This document shows positions 8,613-16,544 of a DNA stretch of 64,000 bases, in pieces. The stretch comes from JAVDCA01 sp963819385 (GTDB taxonomy: Bacteria; Pseudomonadota; Alphaproteobacteria; Rhizobiales; Xanthobacteraceae). The notes under the pieces were generated by a model that was not told where the DNA came from, searched no databases, and saw nothing but the letters and a program-made list of their open reading frames with translations. The position numbers and the translations under genes are program-made. The stretch is from contig CAWFVV010000001.1 of assembly GCA_963819385.1 (NCBI GenBank), positions 992,001-1,056,000 of the forward strand. Reading direction: 5' to 3'. The first letter of the stretch is position 1; each line of letters opens with the position of its first letter.

Positions 8613-9254
8613 CTAACCACCGTGAACATCGCGCCCGGGCCTTCGGAGCGGGTTATTCGTGACCGGAATGCTGGCAACCGAAATCGGCGTATTGGCCGCG
8701 ATGGGCCTCGGTGTTTCGCCGGCGACAGATGCGCGGGCTTCAACTCCGCGCAGCGCAGAAGACGGTACGTCCTCAATATCGTCCCTGGCGGCGTAGCCGG
8801 GCTCCATATAGCCGAACTCAGCGTAGCTGACGGTCGCGTCCGTCCGGTCTGATGTCCCCTGAAATGCGTCAGCCTGGAGCGCGCCCGGCTGAAAGCCTTC
8901 CGCCGAACTATCATCGCCCAACAAAGAGCTGCCCGGCCAAGACCTGACCTCTAGTCGATCCGAGGAGGCCACGATGTCAAAATAGGCGGCGACACCCTCA
9001 TTCGCGAGAACACGATTGATGTCGTGGCGCAACTCATCGCGCCTTGCGCTTGTTATCCCGGGGTCGAATGTGAAGACAGTCGCTTCGCCATCCAATTCGG
9101 CGTTTACACCTCTCCCTTTTTGCATCAGGAGGCCGCCCAGAACTTGCCGAAGCCTTGAGCGCGGGAGAGCGCCATATTTCTCGAGTATCCTGGCGCGTCG
9201 AGCGACTTCGGCCTGATAGGCGCGTAGGTCACCATCGCTCGGGTCTTCGGTCAC
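8613..9254 (-). CDS. Island hypothetical protein
   Basis: 213-residue product with GTG start (VTEDPSDGDLRAYQ) and AAGAG about 8 nt upstream. The first 120 residues look like a folded domain: a helical start (AEVARRARILEKYGALP), then VTFDPG- and FDIVASSDRLEV-like beta elements. The remainder is Ser/Ala/Pro-rich and probably disordered. The frame stays open upstream to 9395, but that part includes the 25-bp repeat and looks non-coding. No family recognised, no membrane segment, no known neighbour function. Confidence 0.4.
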   Translation of the reverse strand: MTEDPSDGDLRAYQAEVARRARILEKYGALPRSRLRQVLGGLLMQKGRGVNAELDGEATVFTFDPGITSARRDELRHDINRVLANEGVAAYFDIVASSDRLEVRSWPGSSLLGDDSSAEGFQPGALQADAFQGTSDRTDATVSYAEFGYMEPGYAARDDIEDVPSSALRGVEARASVAGETPRPIAANTPISVASIPVTNNPLRRPGRDVHGG

Positions 9255-9313
9255 GGGTGAGGCTCTTCTCGGCGATCGCTTTGGGCACAAACTTGGGCAC
9301 GACTGTCCGAGAT

Positions 9314-9338
9314 TAGACCGCACACGCTGGAATTGCGA
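9314..9338 (-). repeat. 25-bp island direct repeat, copy 2
   Basis: Second copy of the repeat at 7953-7977 (23 of 25 identical). It lies 60-85 nt upstream of the GTG at 9254. Confidence 0.45.
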
Positions 9339-9417
9339 GGCGGCGGCACGGCTGAAAACCGCTGTAATTTCAGACTGAGGCGACCTGCACGACACTAGGC
9401 GGGAGAGTGCCGACCCA

Positions 9418-9457
9418 TTTTCAAGACCGGTGCCTTAAACCACTCGGCCACCCTTCC
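9418..9457 (-). repeat. Right copy of 40-bp att-like direct repeat (orphan tRNA-Ser 5' half)
   Basis: Exact copy of 5231-5270. Here the tRNA sequence stops in the anticodon loop and continues into unrelated island DNA, so it is a half tRNA. The DNA beyond its 5' end (9458 onward) is core sequence leading to rlpA and presumably the original tRNA promoter side. Confidence 0.85.
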
Positions 9458-9801
9458 GTGCGCATCGCTTACAATAGAATCGTGGCGTCGCAGAATCACC
9501 TGAGCCGCACCCGCGATGGCTCGGCACGCGCACCCCGATGCCGTCGCGGCGTCCGTCCACCGGCAAATTGCCAGAGTCGCCACGCAGCCGCCGCACAACC
9601 GCCTGATTTGACCGGCTTTTTTCGGCTTCGTTTACCATGCCTCAGCGGCAACGGTTCTCGTCGAACGTCAGGCGCGGTATGGTTGGGGTGCGTTCAGGGG
9701 TTCGCCGGGGACGGTTGGCGGATCGGCAACATGTTCGGAAGGCTGCGCTCGCGTTGCACGTTCGACGCGGGCGTCACGGCGTGCGGGGGATCAGGGGATC
9801 G
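9458..9801. other. Intergenic region right of the island
   Basis: 344 bp without a credible gene. Left part: probable ancestral upstream region of tRNA-Ser, with a minus-strand TATTGT about 20 nt from the half tRNA as a possible old -10 box. Right part: probable rlpA promoter. Open frames crossing it are out of register with any recognisable protein. Confidence 0.5.
9608..9638 (+). promoter_or_regulatory. Candidate rlpA promoter
   Basis: TTGACC at 9608-9613 is a good -35 box. A weak -10 (TTTACC, or TACCAT at 9633-9638) follows after 17-19 nt. It lies about 165 nt before the rlpA start and supports the start at 9802 over an upstream in-frame ATG at 9637. Confidence 0.3.
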
Positions 9802-10746
9802 ATGCGGCGCGGTCGCGTGGCGTTGGGGCAGGGGGTGCGGGCCGGCATCGCGGCGCTCGCATGCTGCGCGCTTGCCAATTGCTCGTCGTCCTCCGGTCTC
9901 ATGGCGAAGATGGATCCGCGCCTCGGCGTTTCGTCGAGCCCGCGTGTGGTCGCGCCCGGCGAACCCATCCCCAAAGGCGGCGGCCACTACCAGGTCGGCG
10001 CGCCCTATGTGGTCGGCGGCCGCACCTACGTGCCGCAGGAAAATCCTAACTACCGCGCCGAGGGCCTCGCGTCCTGGTACGGAGAAGACTTCCACGGCCG
10101 GCTCACCGCGAACGGCGAGGTCTACGACATGCACGGCATCTCGGCCGCGCATCCGACCCTGCCGCTGCCATGCTACGCGCGCGTCACCAACCTCAAGAAC
10201 GGCCGCTCGGTCATCGTGCGCGTCAACGACCGCGGCCCCTATCACAGCAACCGCCTGATCGACCTGTCGACCAAGGCGGCGCACCTCCTCGATTTCTACG
10301 GCGACGGGCTCGCGCAGGTGCGGGTCGAATACGTCGCGCCGGCGCCGCTCGAAGGCTCCGACGACAATGTGCTGCTCGCGACCTTGCGGGTCGGCCAGCC
10401 GGCGCCCGCGCCGTCCCCGATCCTGCTCGCCTCGTCGCGCGCGTTCCTGCCCTCGATCGGAACCCGCATGCCGGCGCGCGGCGGGGTGCCGATCCCGCCG
10501 GATCGTCCCTACAATCTTGGCGAGGACCAGGGGTCGCCCGCTGCCGCGCCCGCGTCCTCGAACGTCGCGTCCGCGCGCCTGCCCCGCCCCGCGCGGCCCG
10601 CGTTCGACGATCGCTTCGCCGCCAACCAGCTGCCGCCGATGATCACCGAAGTGCCGCGCCATCCGTCGCCGATCGCGGCCTATGCGACGCCCCAGGTCAC
10701 GTCCCAAGCCTCGCCCTCGATCATGACGGGCCGCGGGCTCTACTGA
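9802..10746 (+). CDS. rlpA: RlpA-family septal-ring lytic transglycosylase lipoprotein
   Basis: 314-residue lipoprotein with a double-psi beta-barrel. The N terminus is basic then hydrophobic, ending in a lipobox-like LANC, so the protein should be lipidated and outer-membrane anchored. The RlpA core reads GLASWYGEDFHGRLTANGE, then LPLPCYARVTNLKNG and VRVNDRGPY, which are the conserved barrel strands and the catalytic-region Asp. The C-terminal third is Pro/Ala-rich and lacks an obvious SPOR domain. RlpA cleaves denuded glycan strands at the septum in the species studied. AGGGG precedes the chosen ATG. It is followed by a D,D-carboxypeptidase on the same strand, a cell-wall pairing common in this order. 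Confidence 0.85.
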   Translation: MRRGRVALGQGVRAGIAALACCALANCSSSSGLMAKMDPRLGVSSSPRVVAPGEPIPKGGGHYQVGAPYVVGGRTYVPQENPNYRAEGLASWYGEDFHGRLTANGEVYDMHGISAAHPTLPLPCYARVTNLKNGRSVIVRVNDRGPYHSNRLIDLSTKAAHLLDFYGDGLAQVRVEYVAPAPLEGSDDNVLLATLRVGQPAPAPSPILLASSRAFLPSIGTRMPARGGVPIPPDRPYNLGEDQGSPAAAPASSNVASARLPRPARPAFDDRFAANQLPPMITEVPRHPSPIAAYATPQVTSQASPSIMTGRGLY

Positions 10747-10752
10747 TATCCG

Positions 10753-10820
10753 CGCATATCCCGGCGAAAGCGTGCCCCCGACTTGATCGGGGGTGGATGC
10801 CGGTTCGCCGACAAGGATTT
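10753..10820. repeat. Palindromic repeat, family B
   Basis: Inverted-repeat element with centre GCCCCCGACTTGATCGGGGG. The same element in reverse orientation is at 20750-20822. It occupies the gap between rlpA and the carboxypeptidase. Confidence 0.75.
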
Positions 10821-10901
10821 TTCCAAGATATGGCGGCGTTTGGCGGCATTGTTCGCCCCTGCCGCGCTTGCTACTCCGGCCTCTCCTGGAGACGCGTTCC
10901 C

Positions 10902-12134
10902 ATGCCGGCAAATTCGGTCGTGCGATCGGGCATTCGCGGCGCAACGCGCCTCGCGATCGCGCTGCTCGCCGGCGCAGTGGCGTTGGGCGCGGCATTTTCG
11001 GCGCCGAACCCGGCGCAGCCGGGCAAGAAGGATGAATTCCAGACGTCGGCGCCCATGGCGATCCTGATCGACGCCGACACCGGCACGATCCTGTTCGAGA
11101 AGAACGCCGACCAGCTCATGGCCCCGTCGAGCATGGCCAAGCTGATGACCGTCGAGGTCGTCTTTCACGAGCTCAAGCTCGGCCACATCAAGCCCGACAC
11201 CGAGTACGAGGTCAGCGAATACGCCTGGCGGCACGGCGGCGCGCCGTCGCACACGTCGAGCATGTTCGCGCCGATCCACAGCCGCGTGCGGGTGCAGGAC
11301 CTGCTCACCAGCGTGATCGTGCAATCGGGCAACGACGCCTGCATCGCGCTGGCCGAGGGCATCGCGGGCTCCGAGGACAAGTTCGCCGCGATGATGACCA
11401 AGCGCGCGCGCGAGCTCGGCCTCGCCAAGTCCTATTTCACCAATTCAACCGGATTGCCCGATCCGACCCTGGTCATGACGCCGCGCGAGATCGCCAAGCT
11501 CGCCCAGCACATCATCAAGACCTATCCGGATCTCTATCCGATCTTTGCCCAGAAGGAATTCACCTGGAACAAGATCCGCCAGCAGAATCAGAATCCGTTG
11601 CTCGGCATGGACATCGGCGCCGACGGCCTCAAGACCGGCGGCTCGGAGGATTCGGGCTACGGCCTTGTCGGCTCGGCGGTGCAGAACGGCCTGCGCCTGA
11701 TCGCGGTCGTGCACGGCCTGAAGACGTCGGCCGAGCGCGCCAACGAGGGCCGCAAGCTGCTCGACTGGGGTTTCAAGGGCGTCGAGCGCCGCGCGCTGTT
11801 TGCCGACGGCGAGCCCATCGGTGACGCGCGTCTCTATGGCGGGGCCCAATGGAGCGTGCCGCTCGTCGCGTCCGGCCCCGTCAACCTGTTGATACCGCGC
11901 GGATCGAGCGATCGGATCCTGGCGCGCATCGTCTACACGGGCCCGGTGCGCGCGCCGGTCGCCGAGGGCCAGCTAATCGGCGTGCTGCGGGTCTGGCGCG
12001 GCGACAACATGGTCCTCGAAGTGCCATTGCATGCGGCGCAGAGCGTCGCGCGCGGCGGGCTGCCCCGGCGGGCGCTCGATGCCGCGGCCGAGTTCGTGAT
12101 CGGCTTGTTTCTTTCGGGGACCAAGCGGATATAA
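10902..12134 (+). CDS. D-alanyl-D-alanine carboxypeptidase (PBP5/6 type)
   Basis: 410-residue serine carboxypeptidase (peptidase S11) that trims the terminal D-Ala from periplasmic peptidoglycan pentapeptides. A signal peptide ends near AAFSAPNPAQ. The active-site motifs are all present: SxxK as SSMAKLM, SxN as QSGNDAC, and KTG as LKTGGSED. The C-terminal domain carries the PBP5-type beta-rich region (VPLVASGPVNLLIPRG), and the final hydrophobic segment VIGLFLSG suits an amphipathic membrane anchor. The start at 10902 places the signal peptide at the N terminus; the frame is open far upstream only through rlpA and repeat DNA. Exact paralogue name (dacA, dacC or dacF) is not decided. Confidence 0.9.
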   Translation: MPANSVVRSGIRGATRLAIALLAGAVALGAAFSAPNPAQPGKKDEFQTSAPMAILIDADTGTILFEKNADQLMAPSSMAKLMTVEVVFHELKLGHIKPDTEYEVSEYAWRHGGAPSHTSSMFAPIHSRVRVQDLLTSVIVQSGNDACIALAEGIAGSEDKFAAMMTKRARELGLAKSYFTNSTGLPDPTLVMTPREIAKLAQHIIKTYPDLYPIFAQKEFTWNKIRQQNQNPLLGMDIGADGLKTGGSEDSGYGLVGSAVQNGLRLIAVVHGLKTSAERANEGRKLLDWGFKGVERRALFADGEPIGDARLYGGAQWSVPLVASGPVNLLIPRGSSDRILARIVYTGPVRAPVAEGQLIGVLRVWRGDNMVLEVPLHAAQSVARGGLPRRALDAAAEFVIGLFLSGTKRI

Positions 12135-12146
12135 AAGAGCGAAGGG

Positions 12147-12328
12147 CGAGCCGTAGGGTGGGCAAAATCGCCCTTGCCCCGCATCACCGCGTGGGCAAAG
12201 GCGCACCCGCTCTCGGGCTTGCCCGAGATCGGCATCTAAATATGCGCAAATCGGGCAGGCCCGATTTGCGTGCGATTTTGCCCACGCGGATAGGGCGTGC
12301 AACGCGCCTTTGCCCACCCTACGGCTCG
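12147..12328. repeat. Large inverted-repeat element, family D
   Basis: Outer arms 12147-12166 and 12309-12328 are a perfect 20-bp inverted repeat (CGAGCCGTAGGGTGGGCAAA). A nested shorter inverted repeat around CCGCGTGGGCAAA lies inside. The transcript could fold into a long hairpin between the carboxypeptidase and tmk. Elements of this type are commonly dispersed in Bradyrhizobium-like genomes. Confidence 0.8.
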
Positions 12329-12363
12329 TCATTCGCCACGCGGTTCACGTCGAAACTGAGAGC

Positions 12364-13033
12364 ATGCGCGGACGCTTCATCACACTCGAAGGCGGCGAGG
12401 GCGCCGGCAAGTCGACGCAGGCGCAGCGGCTCGCGGCGCGCCTGCGCGGGCTCGCCATCAGCGTCGTGGTGACGCGCGAGCCGGGCGGCTCGGCCGGCGC
12501 CGACATCATGCGCCACGTGCTGCTCTCGGGTGCCGCAAAGCCGCTCGGCCCGGTGGCCGAGACGCTCCTGTTCGCGGCCGCGCGCGACGACCATGTGCGC
12601 GCGACCATCGCGCCGGCGCTGGCCGAGGGGAGGTGGGTGATCTGCGACCGCTTCATCGACTTCGACCCGCGTCTACCAGGGCACGCTCGGCGCGGTCGAC
12701 GCCAAGCTCATCCGCGGCCTCGAGCGACTGACCGTCTCGGACACGATGCCGGAGCTGACCCTCATCCTCGACCTGCCGCCCGAGACGGGGCTCGCCCGCG
12801 CCGCCAAGCGGCGTGGCGGCGCCGCGGCCGACCGGTTCGAGACCGAGACGCTCGCGTTCCACACGCGCCTGCGCCAAGCTTACCGCGACATCGCGGCGGC
12901 CGAGCCCAACCGCTGCGTGCTGATCGACGCCGGCCGGACCGAAGACGCGGTCGCCGACGACATCTGGTCGATCGTCAATGCGCGCCTCGACCCGGCGGCC
13001 GCGCCGATCTCGTTCGAGGACCTCGACGCGTGA
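12364..13033 (+). CDS. tmk: Thymidylate kinase, interrupted by a +1 frameshift
   Basis: dTMP kinase, which makes dTDP for DNA synthesis. The N-terminal part shows the P-loop GGEGAGKSTQ, the DR(E)-type REPGGS motif and ICDRFID. After codon 99 the frame breaks: one extra T at 12661-12662 splits what should read DRFIDSTRVYQGTLG. The correct sequence resumes from 12662 with RVYQG-type residues, then PELTLILDLPPETGLARA, the LID-region Arg residues and a normal C terminus. Removing one base gives 222 residues, the usual length. tmk is normally essential, so a sequencing or assembly error is the first explanation. The stop overlaps the holB GTG start. Confidence 0.85.
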
Positions 13034-14070
13034 GCCCGGCGAAGCCGCAGGCCGACGCGATCGAGCTCCCGCATCCGCGCGCGACCTTCGCGTTGTTCGG
13101 TCACGCCGAGGCCGAGAAGAAGCTGCTCGCCGACTACAAGAGCGGCCGCATCGCCCATGCCTGGCTGATCGGCGGGCCGGCCGGCATCGGCAAAGCGACG
13201 CTCGCCTACCGCATGGCGCGCTTCGCGCTGGCGCATCCGGACCCGGCCGCCGCCGCCGTGCAGCGCGCGACCTCGCTTGCGGTGGCGCCCGAGAGCCCGA
13301 CCGCGCGGCGCATCGCGGGTCGGGCGCATCCGGACCTGCTGGTGCTCGAACGCACCGAGAGCGACAGCGGTACGCTGCGCACCGTCATCACGGTCGAGCA
13401 GGTGCGCCGCACGGTCGGCTTCTTCGGTTCGACCGCGGGCGAGGGGGGCTGGCGCGTCTGCATCGTCGATGCGGCCGACGAGCTCCAATATCCGCAAGGC
13501 TCCAATGCGTTGCTCAAAGTGCTCGAGGAACCGCCGGCGCGTTCGCTCTTTCTCCTGGTGAGCCACGCGCCCGGCCGCCTTTTGCCGACCATCCGCTCGC
13601 GTTGCCGCGCGCTCACGCTGCGTCCGCTCGATGAAACGGATGTGGTCGCGGCCGCGACGGCGGCGCTCGGCGGCGAGGCCGACGACGCGACCCTGCACCA
13701 GGCCGCCGCGGCCGCGGACGGCAGCGTCGCGCGCGCGATCGCGCTCTTCGGCGGCCCGCAACTCGCGCTGCGCGACAAGGTGATCGATCTCCTCGACCGT
13801 TTGCCTGCGACCGACCCGCGCGCGCTGCACGCCTTGGGCGACAGCCTCGAGCGCGGCAGCGGCGACCTGTTCGAGATCTTCATCGAGACGGCGCGCAACT
13901 GGCTCTCGGCCCGGCTCGACCGCACCGGCGATGCGCATCGGCTCGCCCGCGCGGCGGATGCCTGGGAGCGCCTCAACCGCGCGGCGCGCGATGTCGAGAC
14001 CTACAATCTCGAGCGCAAGCCGCTGGTTTTCCACGTGTTCGGCTTGCTTGCGGACGCCGCCCGCGGTTGA
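13030..14070 (+). CDS. holB: DNA polymerase III delta-prime subunit
   Basis: 346-residue AAA+ clamp-loader subunit. It shows FGHAEAEKKL, a P-loop-like GGPAGIGKA at residues 48-56, VCIVDAADELQ (Walker B region), SNALLKVLEEPP and the sensor/SRC region LPTIRSRCRALTL, all typical of delta-prime/DnaX relatives. GTG start at 13030 overlaps the tmk stop (GTGA), so the two are translationally coupled. Because of the upstream tmk frameshift the holB frame is open without a stop from 12310; a fused Tmk-HolB protein of 586 residues would be an artefact. Confidence 0.9.
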   Translation: MSPAKPQADAIELPHPRATFALFGHAEAEKKLLADYKSGRIAHAWLIGGPAGIGKATLAYRMARFALAHPDPAAAAVQRATSLAVAPESPTARRIAGRAHPDLLVLERTESDSGTLRTVITVEQVRRTVGFFGSTAGEGGWRVCIVDAADELQYPQGSNALLKVLEEPPARSLFLLVSHAPGRLLPTIRSRCRALTLRPLDETDVVAAATAALGGEADDATLHQAAAAADGSVARAIALFGGPQLALRDKVIDLLDRLPATDPRALHALGDSLERGSGDLFEIFIETARNWLSARLDRTGDAHRLARAADAWERLNRAARDVETYNLERKPLVFHVFGLLADAARG

Positions 14071-14092
14071 TACCTAGGGGACGATCATTCAT

Positions 14093-14183
14093 CCGTCATG
14101 GCCGGGCTTGTCCCGGCCATCCACGTCTTTACGCGCTTAGCCAAGGAAAGCGTGGATGCCTGGCCCAAGGCCGGGCATGACGG
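14093..14183. repeat. Palindromic repeat, family C
   Basis: Starts CCGTCATGGCCGGGCTTG and ends with the complementary CCGGGCATGACGG, with inner arms CGTGGATG/CATCCACG. Related copies are at 51071-51138 and 60894-61020. Its translation (MAGLVPAIHV) falsely extends metG upstream. Confidence 0.8.
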
Positions 14184-14196
14184 TGCCGAGTGCTGC

Positions 14197-15744
14197 ATGA
14201 TGGTAAAACCCCGCTACTACGTCACCACCGCGATCGCGTACCCGAACGGCGCGCCGCACATCGGTCATGCCTACGAGGCGATCGCGACCGACGTGATCGC
14301 GCGCTTCATGCGGCTCGACGGCTACGACGTCTTTTTCCTCACCGGCACCGACGAGCACGGCATCAAGATGCTGCAGACCGCCGCCCGCGAAGGCGTGTCG
14401 CCGCGCGAGCTGGCCGACCGCAACGTCGCGCTGTTTCAGAAGATGGTCGAGCGCCTGCGCTGCTCGAACGACGCCTATATCCGCACCACCGATCCGCGCC
14501 ACTACGCATCCTCGCAGGCGATCTGGGAGCGCATGGCACGGAACGGCGACATCTACCTGTCGAAATATTCCGGCTGGTACGCGGTGCGTGACGAGGCCTA
14601 TTACGACGTCAGCGAGACGACGGTCGACGACAAGGGCCAGCGCCTCGGCCCGCAAGGCACGCCGGTCGAATGGGTCGAGGAGGAGAGCTATTTCTTCAAG
14701 CTTTCCGCCTATCAGGACAAGCTCCTCGACCTCTACACGCGCGTCCCCGATTTCGTGCTGCCGCGCGAGCGGCTCAACGAGGTCGCGAGCTTCGTCAAAG
14801 GCGGGCTCAAGGACCTCTCGATCTCGCGCACCACGTTCACGTGGGGCGTGCCGGTGCCGGGCGATCCGAAGCATGTCATGTATGTGTGGGTCGATGCGCT
14901 CACGAACTACATCACGGGCGTCGGCTTCCCGGACGAGGCCAGTGAAACATTCAAGCGCTATTGGCCGGCTGACCTGCACGTGATCGGCAAGGACATCGTG
15001 CGCTTCCACGCCGTCTATTGGCCGGCCTTCCTGATGTCCGCCGGCATCGAGGTGCCGCGGCGCGTCTTCTCGCACGGCTTCCTGTTCAACCGCGGCGAGA
15101 AGATGTCGAAATCGGTCGGCAACGTGGTCGATCCATTCGCACTCGCCGACGCCTATGGCGTCGATCAGTTGCGTTTCTTCTTCCTGCGCGAGGTGCCGTT
15201 CGGCCAGGACGGCAACTACAGCCACGAGGCGATCGTCAACCGCATCAACGCGGACCTCGCCAACGGCCTCGGCAACCTGGCGCAACGCTCGCTCACCATG
15301 GTGGCGCGCGCCTTCGGCGGCGTGTTGCCGGTACCGGGCGAATTCACGGAGAACGACAAGGCGATCCTCGCGGCGGCCGACGGCATGATCGCGAAGGCGC
15401 GCGAGGCAATGAAAACGCAGGCGCTGCATCAGGTGCTCAACGCCGTGTGGGCGGTGGTCGGCGAGGCGGACCGCTATTTCGCCGGCGAAGCGCCCTGGGC
15501 GCTGGCCAAGACCGATCCGAAGCGGCAGGGGACCGTGCTCTACGTCACGGCCGAGGTGATCCGCCAGATCGCCATCTTGGCGCAGCCGTTCATGCCGGAA
15601 TCATCCGCCAAGCTGCTTGACCTGGTGGCGGTGCCGGCGGACGCGCGCGACTTCGCGCGGCTTGGCGGCGGCGGGCGCGTCGCGGCCGGCGCGCAACTGC
15701 CGGCGCCGGCGGGGGTCTTTCCGCGCCTCGACAAGCCGGAATGA
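14197..15744 (+). CDS. metG: Methionine--tRNA ligase
   Basis: 515-residue class I aminoacyl-tRNA synthetase that charges tRNA-Met. HIGH motif as PHIGHAYEA (residues 21-24), KMSKS as KMSKSVGN near residue 302, and catalytic-domain landmarks GTDEHG and YVWVDALTNY. The zinc knuckle cysteines are absent and no C-terminal tRNA-binding domain is attached, which corresponds to the short bacterial form. The start is one of two adjacent ATGs (14197 or 14200); the longer open frame back to 14098 is the translated family C repeat. It lies in the tmk-holB-metG-tatD cluster. Confidence 0.93.
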   Translation: MMVKPRYYVTTAIAYPNGAPHIGHAYEAIATDVIARFMRLDGYDVFFLTGTDEHGIKMLQTAAREGVSPRELADRNVALFQKMVERLRCSNDAYIRTTDPRHYASSQAIWERMARNGDIYLSKYSGWYAVRDEAYYDVSETTVDDKGQRLGPQGTPVEWVEEESYFFKLSAYQDKLLDLYTRVPDFVLPRERLNEVASFVKGGLKDLSISRTTFTWGVPVPGDPKHVMYVWVDALTNYITGVGFPDEASETFKRYWPADLHVIGKDIVRFHAVYWPAFLMSAGIEVPRRVFSHGFLFNRGEKMSKSVGNVVDPFALADAYGVDQLRFFFLREVPFGQDGNYSHEAIVNRINADLANGLGNLAQRSLTMVARAFGGVLPVPGEFTENDKAILAAADGMIAKAREAMKTQALHQVLNAVWAVVGEADRYFAGEAPWALAKTDPKRQGTVLYVTAEVIRQIAILAQPFMPESSAKLLDLVAVPADARDFARLGGGGRVAAGAQLPAPAGVFPRLDKPE

Positions 15745-15750
15745 TGCGCC

Positions 15751-16544
15751 ATGCTGGTCGATAGTCACTGCCACCTCGATTTTCCCGATTTCGCCGACGA
15801 GCTCGACGCCGTGGTGGCGCGGGCGCGCGCCGCCGACATCGGCCGCATCGTCACGATCTCGACGCGGGTGGCCAAGCATGCCGGGTTGCTGGCGATTGCC
15901 GAGCGCTTTCCCGACGTGTTCTGCTCGGTCGGCACCCATCCGCACAACGCGCATGAGGAGCTCGACATCGGCACGGCAGATCTCGTGACGCGGACGCGCC
16001 ATCCCAAGGTGGTGGCGATCGGCGAGGCGGGGCTCGACTACCACTACGACTTGAGCCCGCGCGACGCGCAGGAAGCGGGCTTCCGCGCCCATATCGCGGC
16101 GGCGCGCGAGACGGGACTCCGCTCGTCATCCATGCGCGCGAGGCCGATGCCGATATGGCGCGCATCCTCGAGGAAGAGACCGCCAAGGGCGCCTTCCCGG
16201 CCGTGCTGCATTGCTTCACGAGCGGCCGCGATCTGGCGCAGCGGGCGATCGCGCTCGGCCTGTCGATCTCGTTCACCGGCATCCTGACGTTCAAGAAGTC
16301 GGACGATCTGCGCGCCATCGCGGCCGACCTGCCGGCCGACCGCATCCTGGTCGAGACCGACGCGCCGTATCTGGCGCCGGGAAAATTCCGCGGCAAGCGC
16401 AACGAGCCGTCGTTCGTGGTCGAGACCGCCAAGACGCTCGCGCAGGTGCGCGGCGTTTCGTTCGACGAGATCGCGCGGCAGACCACCGAGAATTTCTTCC
16501 GGCTCTTTTCCAAAGTGCCGCGCAGCGCGGCAGCGGCCGCATGA
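15751..16544 (+). CDS. TatD-family metal-dependent hydrolase, interrupted by a -1 frameshift
   Basis: TatD/YcfH-type DNase fold. N-terminal metal ligands are in LVDSHCHLDFPDF, then GTHPHNAHE and IGEAGLDYHYD. The frame breaks near 16119-16120 where CTCCGCTCGTC appears instead of CTCCCGCTCGTC, one C short. With the C restored the text becomes ETGLPLVIHAREADADM and continues ILEEE, VLHCFTSG, LVETDAPYLAPG, FRGKRNEP to a normal end: 264 residues, the family length. The stop overlaps the next start (ATGA). TatD proteins act as 3'-5' exonucleases or deoxyribonucleases in E. coli and yeast. Confidence 0.83.

Larger units (their letters stand above)
5271..9457. mobile_element. Decayed integrated island at tRNA-Ser(UGA)
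   Basis: About 4.2 kb bounded by an exact 40-bp duplication of the tRNA-Ser 5' half. Inside, base composition falls well below the surrounding core (7190-7480 looks close to half A+T), gene density is low, genes are short and several are broken. It carries a second tRNA-Ser, four copies of a GC-rich motif, an HEAGH peptidase-like gene and a DUF2806 pseudogene. No integrase, transposase or conjugation gene is recognisable in either strand, so this is likely an element that lost its recombinase or a satellite mobilised in trans. Outside the repeats the conserved core gene order resumes with rlpA. Confidence 0.75.

Noticed and set aside
5271..9417. Search for an integrase, relaxase or phage gene within the island
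   Set aside because: No tyrosine or serine recombinase signature was seen in any frame; absence is noted, not proven.
9401..9417. Possible eroded tRNA 3' end left of the half tRNA
   Set aside because: Only about 7 nt resemble a tRNA-Ser 3' end, too little to support a claim.
10170..10901. Long upstream extension of the D,D-carboxypeptidase
   Set aside because: It overlaps rlpA in another frame and would bury the signal peptide.
12310..14070. 586-codon open frame spanning tmk and holB, possible fused protein
   Set aside because: The middle part is non-protein-like and the true tmk text continues in another frame after one extra T at 12661.
14098..14196. N-terminal extension of MetG starting MAGLVPAIHV
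   Set aside because: It is the translation of a family C palindromic repeat.
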